Assembly: GCF_040545875.1 (NCBI RefSeq)
Contig: NZ_JBEPMR010000004.1
DNA: 64,000 nt
From: Faecalicatena_A orotica
GTDB taxonomy: Bacteria > Bacillota > Clostridia > Lachnospirales > Lachnospiraceae
Reading direction: 5' to 3' (one strand)
The notes under the pieces were generated by a model. That model was given only the letters and a program-made list of their open reading frames with translations, was not told the DNA's origin and made no database searches. Below are positions 1 through 8,778 of this stretch, one piece after another. Both the position numbers and the translations under genes were made by a program. Each line of letters starts with the position of its first letter. Within the stretch, counting starts at the first letter, position 1.

Positions 1-34
1 GACATGAATCACACCTCTGTTCTCTTATTTCACT

Positions 35-1117
35 CTATTGTATTTTATCGCCAAAACTGATGCCCGTAAGCCTTGCCTCTTTGATAAGGCTGCATTCGGG
101 ATCAACAAATTTCAGCTTTCCGGCTACATCCTGAAGCGGCACCTTCGTTGTCTCACCATTTCTCATAGCAACCATATATCCAAAATCCTCATTTAAAATC
201 AGTTCTGCAGCTGCAGCACCCACCCTCGTGGAAAATACCCTGTCGTAAGGACATGGGGAACCACCTCTCTGCGTATGTCCCGGAACCGTAATGCGGACCT
301 CTTTATCTGTCTTCTTCTGAATCTGCTCGGACAGTTCATAGGCAATCGAAGGATACTTCCTTTTCTCTAATTTTTCTTTATATTCCTTCTTCTTCAGTTT
401 CGCGTCTTCCTTGGAAATAGCCCCCTCTGCAACCGCAAGTATGGTAAACGGCTTTCCGGCCTCGCTCCGCTTCTGGATCACATCGGCAATAACATCTATA
501 TCATAAGGAATCTCAGGAAGCAGTATAATATCGGCCCCTCCTGCGATCCCCGCATGGAGCGTGACATGGCCGACCTTGTGTCCCATAACTTCTATAATAA
601 ATACACGGCTGTGTGAAGTTGCTGTCGTGTGGATCCTGTCAATCGTATCTGTAGCAATATCCACAGCGCTCTGGAATCCGAAAGTCATATCTGTTCCCCA
701 GAGGTCATTGTCAATTGTCTTCGGGAGCGTAATCACATTCAATCCTTCCTCCCTCAGAAGGTTCGCTGTCTTATGCGTACCATTGCCGCCTAAAATCACC
801 AGGCAATTCAGGCTCAGCTTATGGTATGTATGCTTCATCGCAGCAACCTTGTCCAGCCCGTTCTCATCCGGCACCCGCATCAGCTTGAACGGCTGTCTGG
901 ATGTCCCCAGGATTGTACCGCCCCTGGTCAGTATCCCTGAGAAATCTTTGGATGTCAGCATCTCAAAATTCGCATAAATCAATCCTTTATATCCATCTTT
1001 AAAACCATATATTTCTACATCCTTACGTTTAGAACAAACGCCTTTTACAACACCCCGCATAGCCGCATTCAGTGCCTGGCAGTCCCCGCCGCTTGTCAGC
1101 ATCCCGATTCTCAACAT
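35..1117 (-). CDS. pfkA: 6-phosphofructokinase (360 aa)
   Basis: This enzyme phosphorylates fructose 6-phosphate to fructose 1,6-bisphosphate in cytosolic glycolysis. The N-terminal TSGGDCQALNAAMRG loop (about residues 8-22), TSRQPF (72-77), GGNGT (110-114) and PKTIDND (132-138, with the catalytic Asp) identify the family. The Gly in GGNGT is the residue usually linked to ATP use, whereas the Lys in PKTIDND is shared with PPi-type and mixed group III enzymes. The usual Asp of GGDGT is Asn here. ATP is therefore the likelier phosphoryl donor, but this is inferred from motifs. An AAGGAGG site lies about 10 bases before the ATG. The gene is monocistronic as far as the window shows and is divergent from glgC. 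Confidence 0.93.
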   Translation of the reverse strand: MLRIGMLTSGGDCQALNAAMRGVVKGVCSKRKDVEIYGFKDGYKGLIYANFEMLTSKDFSGILTRGGTILGTSRQPFKLMRVPDENGLDKVAAMKHTYHKLSLNCLVILGGNGTHKTANLLREEGLNVITLPKTIDNDLWGTDMTFGFQSAVDIATDTIDRIHTTATSHSRVFIIEVMGHKVGHVTLHAGIAGGADIILLPEIPYDIDVIADVIQKRSEAGKPFTILAVAEGAISKEDAKLKKKEYKEKLEKRKYPSIAYELSEQIQKKTDKEVRITVPGHTQRGGSPCPYDRVFSTRVGAAAAELILNEDFGYMVAMRNGETTKVPLQDVAGKLKFVDPECSLIKEARLTGISFGDKIQ

Positions 1118-1194
1118 AATACAAATCCTCCTTTTTCAAAGTTCCCTGCATATACCCCTGTCTGTATGCCCGCAGGAAAAATCAACAGCGAAAA

Positions 1195-1214
1195 GCTTCA
1201 CTGTAAAGTGAAGC
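1195..1214. promoter_or_regulatory. Inverted repeat in the pfkA leader
   Basis: A perfect 7-bp inverted repeat, GCTTCAC and GTGAAGC around a 6-base loop, sits about 10-30 bases downstream of the predicted pfkA transcription start. It could be an operator or an RNA hairpin. It has no proper T-run, so it is not called as a terminator. Confidence 0.4.
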
Positions 1215-1231
1215 CTCTTCTTACTTTTATA

Positions 1232-1260
1232 ATTATACCCCATTTCAGACACTGTAACAA
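1232..1260 (-). promoter_or_regulatory. Probable sigma-A promoter of pfkA
   Basis: On the minus strand TTGTTA (1255-1260) and TATAAT (1232-1237) are separated by 17 bases, about 115 bases before the pfkA start. The predicted start of transcription falls just before the inverted repeat at 1195-1214. Confidence 0.6.
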
Positions 1261-1397
1261 GAAAATCTTAATATCCGAAACTGACAGTTCAAAGTACTGT
1301 TTCCGCCCTCATTTTCCCGGAAATGCTTTCTTTTTATAAATATATTATCATTTTACTTTCCAAAAGTACATTTTCACCATCTTTTTGCACAATTGTA

Positions 1398-1426
1398 TTG
1401 TAATTCAGCTCAAAAACTTGTACAAT
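1398..1426 (+). promoter_or_regulatory. Probable sigma-A promoter of glgCD
   Basis: TTGTAA (1398-1403) and TACAAT (1421-1426) with a 17-base spacer lie 34 bases before the glgC start codon. Together with the pfkA promoter this makes the 340-base gap at 1118-1459 a divergent promoter region. Confidence 0.6.
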
Positions 1427-1459
1427 ATCAACAAGGAATTATGAAAGAGAGGACTTATT

Positions 1460-2599
1460 ATGAAACAGAACAACATGTTAGCAATGATCTTAGCTGGCGG
1501 CCGTGGTTCTCGCCTGCATGAACTGACGAATAAAGTAGCTAAGCCAGCCGTTTCATATGGCGGAAAATACCGAATCGTCGATTTCCCGTTAAGTAACTGT
1601 GCAAACAGCGGTATCGATGTCGTCGGAGTACTGACCCAGTACGAATCCATTTTACTCAATAGTTATGTGGCGGCAGGGCGCCGCTGGGGTCTGGATGCCC
1701 AGAACAGCGGGGTATATGTACTGCCGCCGCGCGAAAAGGCAGACGCCAATCTGGACGTTTACCGCGGAACAGCAGACGCAATTTCCCAGAATATAGACTT
1801 TATCGATTCATTTTCACCGGAATATGTCCTGATCCTCTCAGGTGACCACATTTATAAGATGAATTATGCAAAGATGCTGGCATATCACAAAGAATGTCAG
1901 GCAGATGCAACCATCGCCGTCATCGAAGTACCGATGAAGGAGGCGAGCCGTTTCGGTATTATGAATACCGATGAGGAGGGGCGCATCGTAGAATTCGAAG
2001 AGAAACCGCCACAGCCGAAGAGCAATCTTGCATCTATGGGAATCTACATATTCAACTGGAAGCTGCTCCGCAAGATGCTGCTGGCAGATATGAAGGATAC
2101 GGAATCAAACCATGATTTTGGAAAGGACATCATCCCGACTCTCTTAAATGATGACAAGAGGCTGTACGCCTATAAATACAAGGGCTACTGGAAAGACGTC
2201 GGAACCATCGACTCTCTCTGGGAAGCCAATATGGACCTTCTCAACAAGAACAACGAACTTGACTTAAACGACCCGAGCTGGAAGATTTACACAGAAGACG
2301 GCTATACCCTGCCTCATTATGTAGGCGCTGAAGCAGATATTAAGAATGCATTCATCACACAAGGCTGCATTGTCAACGGAGAGGTTAAGAATTCTGTTTT
2401 ATTCACTGGCGTAAAAGTTGGGGCAGGAGCCAAAATCATCGACAGTGTACTGATGCCGGGCGTTGTAGTTGAAGAGGGCGCACAGATAACACGCGCACTC
2501 GTTGCCGACGGAATCAAGATCGGCAAAAACGCTGTCGTGGGCAGTGCGGACAGTGAGCATATCGAACTGGTTGCGAAACATGTAAAGGGGGCAGAATAG
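1460..2599 (+). CDS. glgC: Glucose-1-phosphate adenylyltransferase, catalytic subunit (379 aa)
   Basis: GlgC makes ADP-glucose from glucose 1-phosphate and ATP, the committed step of bacterial glycogen synthesis. The nucleotide-binding GGRGSRL (residues 13-19), KPAVSYGG, the metal-binding GDHIYKMNY and FEEKP motifs are all present. The C-terminal third shows the hexapeptide-like left-handed helix pattern of the family. Length is normal. glgD follows after one base, so the two are translationally linked. No glgA, glgB or glgP is in the window. Confidence 0.96.
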   Translation: MKQNNMLAMILAGGRGSRLHELTNKVAKPAVSYGGKYRIVDFPLSNCANSGIDVVGVLTQYESILLNSYVAAGRRWGLDAQNSGVYVLPPREKADANLDVYRGTADAISQNIDFIDSFSPEYVLILSGDHIYKMNYAKMLAYHKECQADATIAVIEVPMKEASRFGIMNTDEEGRIVEFEEKPPQPKSNLASMGIYIFNWKLLRKMLLADMKDTESNHDFGKDIIPTLLNDDKRLYAYKYKGYWKDVGTIDSLWEANMDLLNKNNELDLNDPSWKIYTEDGYTLPHYVGAEADIKNAFITQGCIVNGEVKNSVLFTGVKVGAGAKIIDSVLMPGVVVEEGAQITRALVADGIKIGKNAVVGSADSEHIELVAKHVKGAE

Positions 2600-2600
2600 T

Positions 2601-3716
2601 ATGAATAACGCATTTGGAATAGTTAATCCTTCCGGAAACCACATATGGGTAGAGGGTCTTCAGACGTACCGCAGTATCGGGGCATTTTCTTTCCTTGGAA
2701 GATACCGCGTCATTGACTTCCCGATCTCCAATATGAGCAACAGCGGCATCGACCAGATACAGGTTTATTTAAGAAACAAGCCCCGCTCACTCGTAGACCA
2801 CCTCGGAACAGGAAGACATTACAATATCAATTCAAAGCGGGGAAAACTGCGCGTGCTCTTTTCTGAAAGCAGTTCAGAAAATGATATTTATAATACAGAT
2901 ATTGCTGCATTTATGGAGAACATCGAGTGCATCGAGAGAGTACAGTATCCATATGTAGTCATCGTACCGGGCTATATGGTATATACCCAGAACTTCGATC
3001 ACCTTGTACAGACACACATTGATTCAGGCGCGGATATCACCTTGCTTTACCACTCAACAGATAATGCGAAGGAAAACTTCCTCAACTGTGACCTTCTGAA
3101 CCTGAACCGCCAAAAGGGTGTCCTTTCCATCGAGAAGAACCGGGGGACCGCAAAAAACAGAAACATTTTCATGGACACTTATGTAATGAAGAAAGAGTTA
3201 TTTATCGAGCTAATACATAAGGCAAAGAATCTTTCCTCTATGTACAGACTTGCCCAGATCGTGAATAACCAGTGCGGCGAACTCGATATACGTGCCGTAC
3301 CCCACCGTGGATTTTTTGCTTCCATCACGGATTTCAAAAGCTACTATGAAGCAAACCTTTCACTAATTGACTTTAAATATGCATCAACACTATTTGATGA
3401 TGAATGGCCGATCTACACACGGACAAATGACTCCTGCCCAACACAGTATTATGATACAGCAGACGTAAGGTCTTCCGTTGTATCCAATGGATGCTTAATC
3501 GAAGGCACCATTGAAAATTCTGTCATTGGACGCGGATGTAACGTTCACAAGGGCGCCGTTGTCAAAAACAGTATCCTCATGCCGGGTGCAATTATCGGGA
3601 AAGATGTACATGTTGAGAATCAGGTTGTGGATAAAGGAGCTCATGTTCTGCATGCAAAAGAAGTCATAGCTTCTCCAGAAAAACCAGGTTATATCAGGCG
3701 GGGGGATACCCTCTAA
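2601..3716 (+). CDS. glgD: GlgD-type regulatory subunit of ADP-glucose pyrophosphorylase (371 aa)
   Basis: GlgD is the non-catalytic or weakly catalytic partner found beside GlgC in Firmicutes and thought to modulate the heterotetramer. The protein aligns with GlgC in FLGRYRVIDFPISNMSNSGID and in the C-terminal hexapeptide region. It lacks the GGRGSRL nucleotide loop: its N terminus reads MNNAFGIVNPSGNHIWVEGL instead. This loss is normal for GlgD and is not a pseudogene sign. The start overlaps the glgC ribosome-binding context, so coupled translation is likely. Confidence 0.94.
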   Translation: MNNAFGIVNPSGNHIWVEGLQTYRSIGAFSFLGRYRVIDFPISNMSNSGIDQIQVYLRNKPRSLVDHLGTGRHYNINSKRGKLRVLFSESSSENDIYNTDIAAFMENIECIERVQYPYVVIVPGYMVYTQNFDHLVQTHIDSGADITLLYHSTDNAKENFLNCDLLNLNRQKGVLSIEKNRGTAKNRNIFMDTYVMKKELFIELIHKAKNLSSMYRLAQIVNNQCGELDIRAVPHRGFFASITDFKSYYEANLSLIDFKYASTLFDDEWPIYTRTNDSCPTQYYDTADVRSSVVSNGCLIEGTIENSVIGRGCNVHKGAVVKNSILMPGAIIGKDVHVENQVVDKGAHVLHAKEVIASPEKPGYIRRGDTL

Positions 3717-3729
3717 GGGAATCTTTGAA

Positions 3730-4083
3730 GACGATATGTAATTTTACTGGCTGCACGAGCGCAGTGAGAACGGGGCGGAAAGCGCTCCCGCGGGTGGCCG
3801 GCAGGTCATTTATAAAGACAGGTCGTTTGCTAACTAACAGTAAAGAGTAAAAGGCGGAATCGCAGGGTATCATCAGCATTCGACGCCTAAGCTGATGCTT
3901 AGACGCCTCAGGCTGATTTGGAAATTGATTCGGAATCAATTTCCAACCCTGTGATTCGGCCTTTTTCTCTAACTGTTAGTAAGCGCACTTGATGCCTTTA
4001 TATATGACCTGCCGGCCACCTGCGGGAGCATTTTCCGCCCCATTCTCACTGCTGGGTGCTTCCGGATTTTTACGGGAATCGTC
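3730..4083. repeat. Long imperfect inverted repeat (fold-back element, about 354 bp)
   Basis: The two halves of this gap are reverse complements of each other. The outer end GACGAT (3730-3735) recurs inverted at 4078-4083. The stretch around 3768-3850 recurs inverted at about 3981-4060 with scattered substitutions, including the GTGGCCGGCAGGTCAT core. The inner arm near 3850-3872 pairs with about 3947-3969. The centre carries two more hairpins: a CTAAGC stem near 3890 and a perfect 11-bp stem GGAAATTGATT with its complement at about 3919-3943. It lies between convergent glgD and the PTS gene. It may be a MITE-like element or a very large bidirectional terminator. No protein-coding gene is seen in it. 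Confidence 0.75.
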
Positions 4084-4112
4084 CTCTGGGTAGTGGATTC
4101 TACAATTATTTC

Positions 4113-5969
4113 TTAACAGGCAACTTGAAGTGAAGTTACTCCGCTGATCATTTCCTTTGGAAGTTCTTGTTCTTTTATTGGGGTTCCGTCTGTGAAGATG
4201 ATCATTGTTGTTGTGGGTTTTCCGAGCTGGCGGATTTTTTGTATGTCTGCTTTTACGAGGATGTCGCCTTGTTTTACGTTGTCGCCCTGATGGGCGTGGA
4301 TCTCGAAGCCCTGGCCTTCTAAGGCTACGGTGTCGATTCCTATGTGGATCAGAACTTCGCGGCCGTCCGGACTCTGGATTCCGAATGCGTGACCGGTCGG
4401 GTAGGCGGCGGCTATTGTTCCTGAGAAGGGGGCCCTTATGGTGCCGTCAGTGATATCTATGGCAAAACCGTCCCCGAGCAGTTTCTGTGCAAATGTTTCG
4501 TCTGCTACGTCTTTAAGGAGTACTGTTTTTCCTGTTGCGGGCGCTGTAAATACCTCTTCATCCGGCACCAGTGCTTCTTTTGGTATTGCAAACAGGCAGG
4601 TCAGGATAAAGCATAGCGCGACGCAGAATACAGAAATCAGGAAGTAGAACAATATCTGGTGCCCGTTGTAAATATACATCAGGTAGGATGGCAGTACGGC
4701 CAGTCCGTAGGAATTCGACTGTATGCTGAAGATAGATAAAAGGGCCGCCCCTGTACCTGATGTCAGCAGCATAACAATGAGTGGTTTTAAGTTAAAACGC
4801 AGCTGGATACCAAACAGTACAGGCTCACTGATACCGAAAAGCTGTGACAGCATTGCTCCTATACTTGTCTGTTTGATTCTCCTTGATTTTGACTTTACTG
4901 CAAATGCAAGACAGGTCCCGACGTTTGCAAATCCGTACATGGCACATAATGTGATCAACGGGTTGAACCCTGTGTTGGCAAGCAGAGAAGTCTCTATCAT
5001 GACATATGTGTGGTGAAGACCTGTAATAACTGCCAGAGGGTAAGTAAATCCTATGATAAACCCGCCAATTCCCATCGGGAGGTGGATGAGGTTCTCGATG
5101 ATCCCAACCATCCCAAGTTCGATCTGGTGCATCACCGGACCCACGCCCAGCAGCATGACAAGCATGGTGATCAGCATGACAAAAAACGGAGTGAAGATCA
5201 GGTCCAGTACATTCGGCATGATCTTACGCAGTTTCTTCTCCAGTTTTGAACCAAACCAACCCGTAAAAATTGCGGTCATGACACTTCCCTGACAGCCTAC
5301 GAGGGGAATGAATCCGAATGCTTTAATCGCCTCTACTCCGCTGTTTGGGTCTGCCACACTGTATGCGTTGGGCAGGGCAGGTGAAAGGAGCATCAGCCCG
5401 ATTACAAGGCCAATTACCGGTGTCCCGCCAAAGACCCTGAATGCGGACCACGTGATAATTGCGGGCAGGAATGCGAACGCCGTATCGGTCAGTACGGTGA
5501 CAAGCGTCTGGATATACGCCGGAATATCCGCGGTCGACGCACCGAACAGCGACAGCACGTTATCATTAAAGATACAGCCTTTCAGGCCGAGGAACAAACC
5601 GGTTGCGGCAATCACAGGGATGATCGGCACAAAAATATCCGCAAGCGTACGCATCAGTTTCTTGATTCCTTTTTCATTCTGCTTCACAGCTTCATCCTGT
5701 TCCTTTTTGGACAGCGTCTTAAGTCCCAGCGTTTCGATCTGCGCATAGACTTTATTTACAATACCTGTACCCAGAATAATCTGATACTGTCCTGAGGTGA
5801 AGAAAACACCCTTAACCTGGTCGATTTTTTCTATTTTTTTATCATCAATCACATCTCTGTCTTTTACCATCAGACGAAGTCTGGTCGCACAATGTGTGGC
5901 TGAAACGATATTCTCTTTTCCGACCACTTCCACAATGGCTTTTGCTATATTGAAATATTTATCTGCCAT
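4113..5969 (-). CDS. PTS glucoside-family EIIBCA permease (618 aa)
   Basis: This membrane permease imports and phosphorylates a glucoside using phosphate from HPr. Domain order is EIIB (about 1-85, phosphocysteine C27 in THCATRLR), EIIC (about 105-460, ten or so hydrophobic segments) and EIIA (about 480-618, active-site His near 542 in HIGIDTV). It follows a GH13 alpha-glucosidase gene by 15 bases, so the substrate is probably an alpha-linked disaccharide such as trehalose, sucrose, maltose or an isomaltose-type sugar. The sequence does not decide which. EIIA is fused, so no separate EIIA is needed. It is the last gene of its transcript and runs toward the fold-back repeat. Confidence 0.93.
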   Translation of the reverse strand: MADKYFNIAKAIVEVVGKENIVSATHCATRLRLMVKDRDVIDDKKIEKIDQVKGVFFTSGQYQIILGTGIVNKVYAQIETLGLKTLSKKEQDEAVKQNEKGIKKLMRTLADIFVPIIPVIAATGLFLGLKGCIFNDNVLSLFGASTADIPAYIQTLVTVLTDTAFAFLPAIITWSAFRVFGGTPVIGLVIGLMLLSPALPNAYSVADPNSGVEAIKAFGFIPLVGCQGSVMTAIFTGWFGSKLEKKLRKIMPNVLDLIFTPFFVMLITMLVMLLGVGPVMHQIELGMVGIIENLIHLPMGIGGFIIGFTYPLAVITGLHHTYVMIETSLLANTGFNPLITLCAMYGFANVGTCLAFAVKSKSRRIKQTSIGAMLSQLFGISEPVLFGIQLRFNLKPLIVMLLTSGTGAALLSIFSIQSNSYGLAVLPSYLMYIYNGHQILFYFLISVFCVALCFILTCLFAIPKEALVPDEEVFTAPATGKTVLLKDVADETFAQKLLGDGFAIDITDGTIRAPFSGTIAAAYPTGHAFGIQSPDGREVLIHIGIDTVALEGQGFEIHAHQGDNVKQGDILVKADIQKIRQLGKPTTTMIIFTDGTPIKEQELPKEMISGVTSLQVAC

Positions 5970-5984
5970 GATATCCTCCCTCTT

Positions 5985-7715
5985 CTACTCCATCTTCATA
6001 TCTGTGCAGCTGCTCCTATACATCAATGTCTGGAACGGCGCCAGCACAATACGTTCCTTTTCCTGAATTCCTTTATCATTTGCATCACACCCGGCATTTG
6101 TTCTTACATCGAGTGTCTCTTCTGTATTCAGCACGATTTCCCTGATCTGTGAAGGCAGGATTTCTTCCTGTGCCTCCCTCGAAAAATTAAAGTAACATAC
6201 AATGGACATTTCTTCCGTGCTTCTTCTGTAAGCAATGATATCACCACAGGCCGTTTCAAGCGGCTGGATATCTCCGTAAATCAGACATTCGCTGAAAGCG
6301 CTGTCCTGACGCAGTGCAATGATATGGCGGTAAAAATGGAAAATACTCTCAGGATCGTTCCTCTGTTTCTCTGCGTTGATCCGGTCCTGGTCTCCGGTTA
6401 CCTTAAGCCACGGCTTAATGCTGCTGAATCCGGCGTGCTCCCCTGCTGTCCACGGGAACGGGGTCCTTGCATTATCCCGGCTCCTTAAGTTGATATAATG
6501 GAGCGCTTCCTCCTTTGTGCAGCCCTCTTCCATCGCACGGTAGTACTGGTCGATACTGGAAATATCATTGAATTCATCAATACTGTCACGTACAAAATTC
6601 TGCATTCCAAGCTCCTGCCCCTGATAAATGAACGGCGTACCCCTCAGGAAGAAATACATTGCACCCAGCGTTTTTACAGCCTTCGCATTTCCTGCCGCCT
6701 CCAGCAGATATTTTGTCGTGGCACGGGGCTGGTCGTGGTTTTCAATAAAGTTGGCGCTCCAGCCAGCCTTCTGTATTGCCATCTGGCTCCTCATCAGCCG
6801 TTCATTGAGGTCTGCAATCGTCCACGGGACCCTCCTGAACCATTCGCTGCCGCCGGCCACATCGAGGTCCGCATGTTTGAAATCAAATATCATGGAAAAA
6901 TACCCGTTTTCCCCGATAAAATCTTCCAATTCATCGTATCCGACTCCCGGCGCCTCTGCAACAGTAACGCAGTCATGTTTCTGAAATGTTTTCTCTTTCA
7001 GTTCCCGTAGTAATTCACCGATTCCCGGCTGGTTCCTGCTGCCCTTTGTACATTTTGCCAGGCCGTCCGCCCCGTCCGGTTCCAGATTTCGAAACGTCAG
7101 GTCCTTCTTGATAAAAGTAATGGCATCAATCCGAAATCCTGCAATGCCAAGCTCAAGCCACTGGTTGACCATCCCATAAAGAGTCTCCCTCACCTCCGGG
7201 TTTTCCCAGTTCAGATCCGGCTGTTTTGTGCCAAACGCGTGAAAATAATACTCATCCCTTCCGGATACCTTCTCCCAGACACTTCCCCCGAACACAGAGC
7301 GCCAGTTATTCGGCCTTTCTTTCCCCTCTTTAAATATATAAAAGTCATGCCACTTGCTGTCCGGGTCTTTCAGTGCCCTCTGAAACCACTCATGTTCATC
7401 TGAAGTATGATTAATCACAAGATCCAGAATAATCTTAATTCCAATTTCCTTTGCGGCGCGGACCAGTTCCCTTAGGTCCTCCATCGTCCCGAATTCCGGC
7501 GCAAGGTCAAAGTAATCTGATATATCATACCCATTATCGTCCATCGGCGACCGGAATACCGGACATATCCAGAGCATTGTAACGCCCAGTTCTTTCAAAT
7601 AATCCAGCCTTGACATAATTCCCGGGATATCCCCAGTACCGTCATCATTGCTGTCACAAAAACTCTTCGGGTAAATCTGATAAACAACCTCACTCTGCCA
7701 CCATTTCTTTTCCAT
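5985..7715 (-). CDS. GH13 alpha-glucosidase, oligo-1,6-glucosidase/DexB-like (576 aa)
   Basis: A cytosolic alpha-glucoside hydrolase that probably cleaves the (phospho)disaccharide delivered by the adjacent PTS. The TIM-barrel signatures are complete: DLVINHTSDEHEWF (about 98-111), GFRIDAITF with nucleophile D197, acid/base E254 in TVAEAPG and D328 in FIENHDQPR. The N terminus (WWQSEVVYQIYPKSF, then GDIPGI) resembles GH13_31 enzymes more than dedicated trehalose-6-phosphate hydrolases, though a phosphorylated substrate is plausible from context. It sits between the HAD phosphatase and PTS genes with short gaps, consistent with one operon. Confidence 0.9.
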   Translation of the reverse strand: MEKKWWQSEVVYQIYPKSFCDSNDDGTGDIPGIMSRLDYLKELGVTMLWICPVFRSPMDDNGYDISDYFDLAPEFGTMEDLRELVRAAKEIGIKIILDLVINHTSDEHEWFQRALKDPDSKWHDFYIFKEGKERPNNWRSVFGGSVWEKVSGRDEYYFHAFGTKQPDLNWENPEVRETLYGMVNQWLELGIAGFRIDAITFIKKDLTFRNLEPDGADGLAKCTKGSRNQPGIGELLRELKEKTFQKHDCVTVAEAPGVGYDELEDFIGENGYFSMIFDFKHADLDVAGGSEWFRRVPWTIADLNERLMRSQMAIQKAGWSANFIENHDQPRATTKYLLEAAGNAKAVKTLGAMYFFLRGTPFIYQGQELGMQNFVRDSIDEFNDISSIDQYYRAMEEGCTKEEALHYINLRSRDNARTPFPWTAGEHAGFSSIKPWLKVTGDQDRINAEKQRNDPESIFHFYRHIIALRQDSAFSECLIYGDIQPLETACGDIIAYRRSTEEMSIVCYFNFSREAQEEILPSQIREIVLNTEETLDVRTNAGCDANDKGIQEKERIVLAPFQTLMYRSSCTDMKME

Positions 7716-7745
7716 GTTCCTTCCTCCGTTTCTCTTCCTGATCAG

Positions 7746-8618
7746 TCAAATACCCCGTAACGAGCTGCGGGGAATCAAACCTCTTTTTACCAGTTCCACA
7801 TATATCCCGTCTTCCATCGGCTTCCCGCAGATACTGTCCGCAGATGCAAGCAGTTCATCGGCCCCATTTGCCATTGCAATCCCGGTGCCGCAGATCTTCA
7901 GCATCTCTATATCATTTCTGCCATCACCGAATGCGAGCGTATCCTGTATCCCAATCCCCAGATATTCACAAAGTCTCACGACTGCTGCGCCTTTCCCTGC
8001 TCCGTGTGGGATGATTTCATAATAACCATATTCGTTCCAGCTGCCCTGCTGTGCCAGTTCCGTCCGGCCCGCTCCAAACATTTCCCCGATGCGCCGGTAA
8101 ACCGGGGGGCTGCACCACAAACAAATCTTATGGATATCCACCTGTCCCGGATGAAACTCTTCTATATTGTCCTGATACATGATCTTCTCATTTTTAAAGA
8201 ACTTCTCCCTCTGCCGGGACGTAAGCTTTTTACTTTTTTCCAGATTCATTTGGTTCAGAATATCAGCAGCAGCCTGATTCATAAATATCTCATCCCGTCC
8301 CTCCAGAACCCCGCCCACACCGTCCGTGCACGGGTCTGTCAGATAGTGAAACACTCCGGCAGCTGCATCTGCATCCAGCGCCGTCTCAAACACAGAAACA
8401 TCTTTGTGGGATATATAGCTCCCTCCGCCTGTGATGAGATTCTCAATCCCGAGTTCCAGAACATCATCCTGAACCGTCCCCAGGCTGCGCCCCGTACAGA
8501 TCGCCGCCTCATGTCCTTTTCTTTTCAGCTGCCTGAGAACAAATGGTATGGATTCCGGGATTCCAAGCACCTCGTCCCGGAGCGTTCCATCTATATCAAA
8601 CACAATTAATTTCCGCAT
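7746..8618 (-). CDS. Cof-type HAD-IIB family phosphatase (290 aa)
   Basis: A soluble sugar-phosphate phosphatase of the Cof/HAD-IIB type. Motif I is FDIDGTL near the N terminus, CTGRS is motif II and GDGRNDIEML is motif IV, with the large cap domain between them. The start is placed at 8618, where GGAGAG lies 8 bases upstream. A longer reading frame to 8648 is open but has no such site. As first gene of the HAD, GH13 and PTS unit it may relieve sugar-phosphate stress from the PTS product. Substrate unknown. Confidence 0.87.
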   Translation of the reverse strand: MRKLIVFDIDGTLRDEVLGIPESIPFVLRQLKRKGHEAAICTGRSLGTVQDDVLELGIENLITGGGSYISHKDVSVFETALDADAAAGVFHYLTDPCTDGVGGVLEGRDEIFMNQAAADILNQMNLEKSKKLTSRQREKFFKNEKIMYQDNIEEFHPGQVDIHKICLWCSPPVYRRIGEMFGAGRTELAQQGSWNEYGYYEIIPHGAGKGAAVVRLCEYLGIGIQDTLAFGDGRNDIEMLKICGTGIAMANGADELLASADSICGKPMEDGIYVELVKRGLIPRSSLRGI

Positions 8619-8661
8619 CCACCGCTCTCCTTCCTTGTCTGTAACCATATATTAGCACCTG

Positions 8662-8693
8662 AAAAAAGGACTTACAATGTCTGTAAGCCCTTT
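8662..8693 (-). terminator. Hairpin plus T-run between the rpiR gene and the HAD gene
   Basis: On the minus strand AAAGG-CTTACA pairs with TGTAAG-CCTTT around a 5-base loop, with one mismatch. The 3' arm runs into six Ts. It follows the RpiR gene pair and may end that transcript. It also lies downstream of a candidate promoter for the HAD operon, so it could act as an attenuator. Confidence 0.6.
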
Positions 8694-8725
8694 AGGAAAC
8701 ATGTGTGCATCCTGCACTTTGTTTT

Positions 8726-8754
8726 AATGTATGAAATTATGTTTATCTTCGTAA
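8726..8754 (-). promoter_or_regulatory. Candidate promoter of the HAD, GH13 and PTS operon
   Basis: TTACGA (8749-8754) and TACATT (8726-8731) on the minus strand are 17 bases apart. The -35 box overlaps the palindrome at 8751-8778. The boxes are only moderate matches, so the call rests partly on the palindrome. Confidence 0.4.
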
Positions 8755-8778
8755 CTGTTCAGGGTCCTGAACAGTTAC
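8751..8778. promoter_or_regulatory. 28-bp palindrome, candidate RpiR operator
   Basis: GTAACTGTTCAGG at 8751-8763 is repeated inverted at 8766-8778, with only two bases between the arms. The hairpin loop would be too tight, which favours a protein-binding site over an RNA stem. It covers the stop codon of the upstream rpiR gene and the -35 box of the candidate promoter. It is the best candidate binding site for the two RpiR proteins encoded just upstream. Confidence 0.5.

Noticed and set aside
8004..8609. Open frame of 201 codons on the plus strand
   Set aside because: Shadow of the HAD phosphatase gene, which has intact FDIDGTL and GDGRNDIEML motifs.
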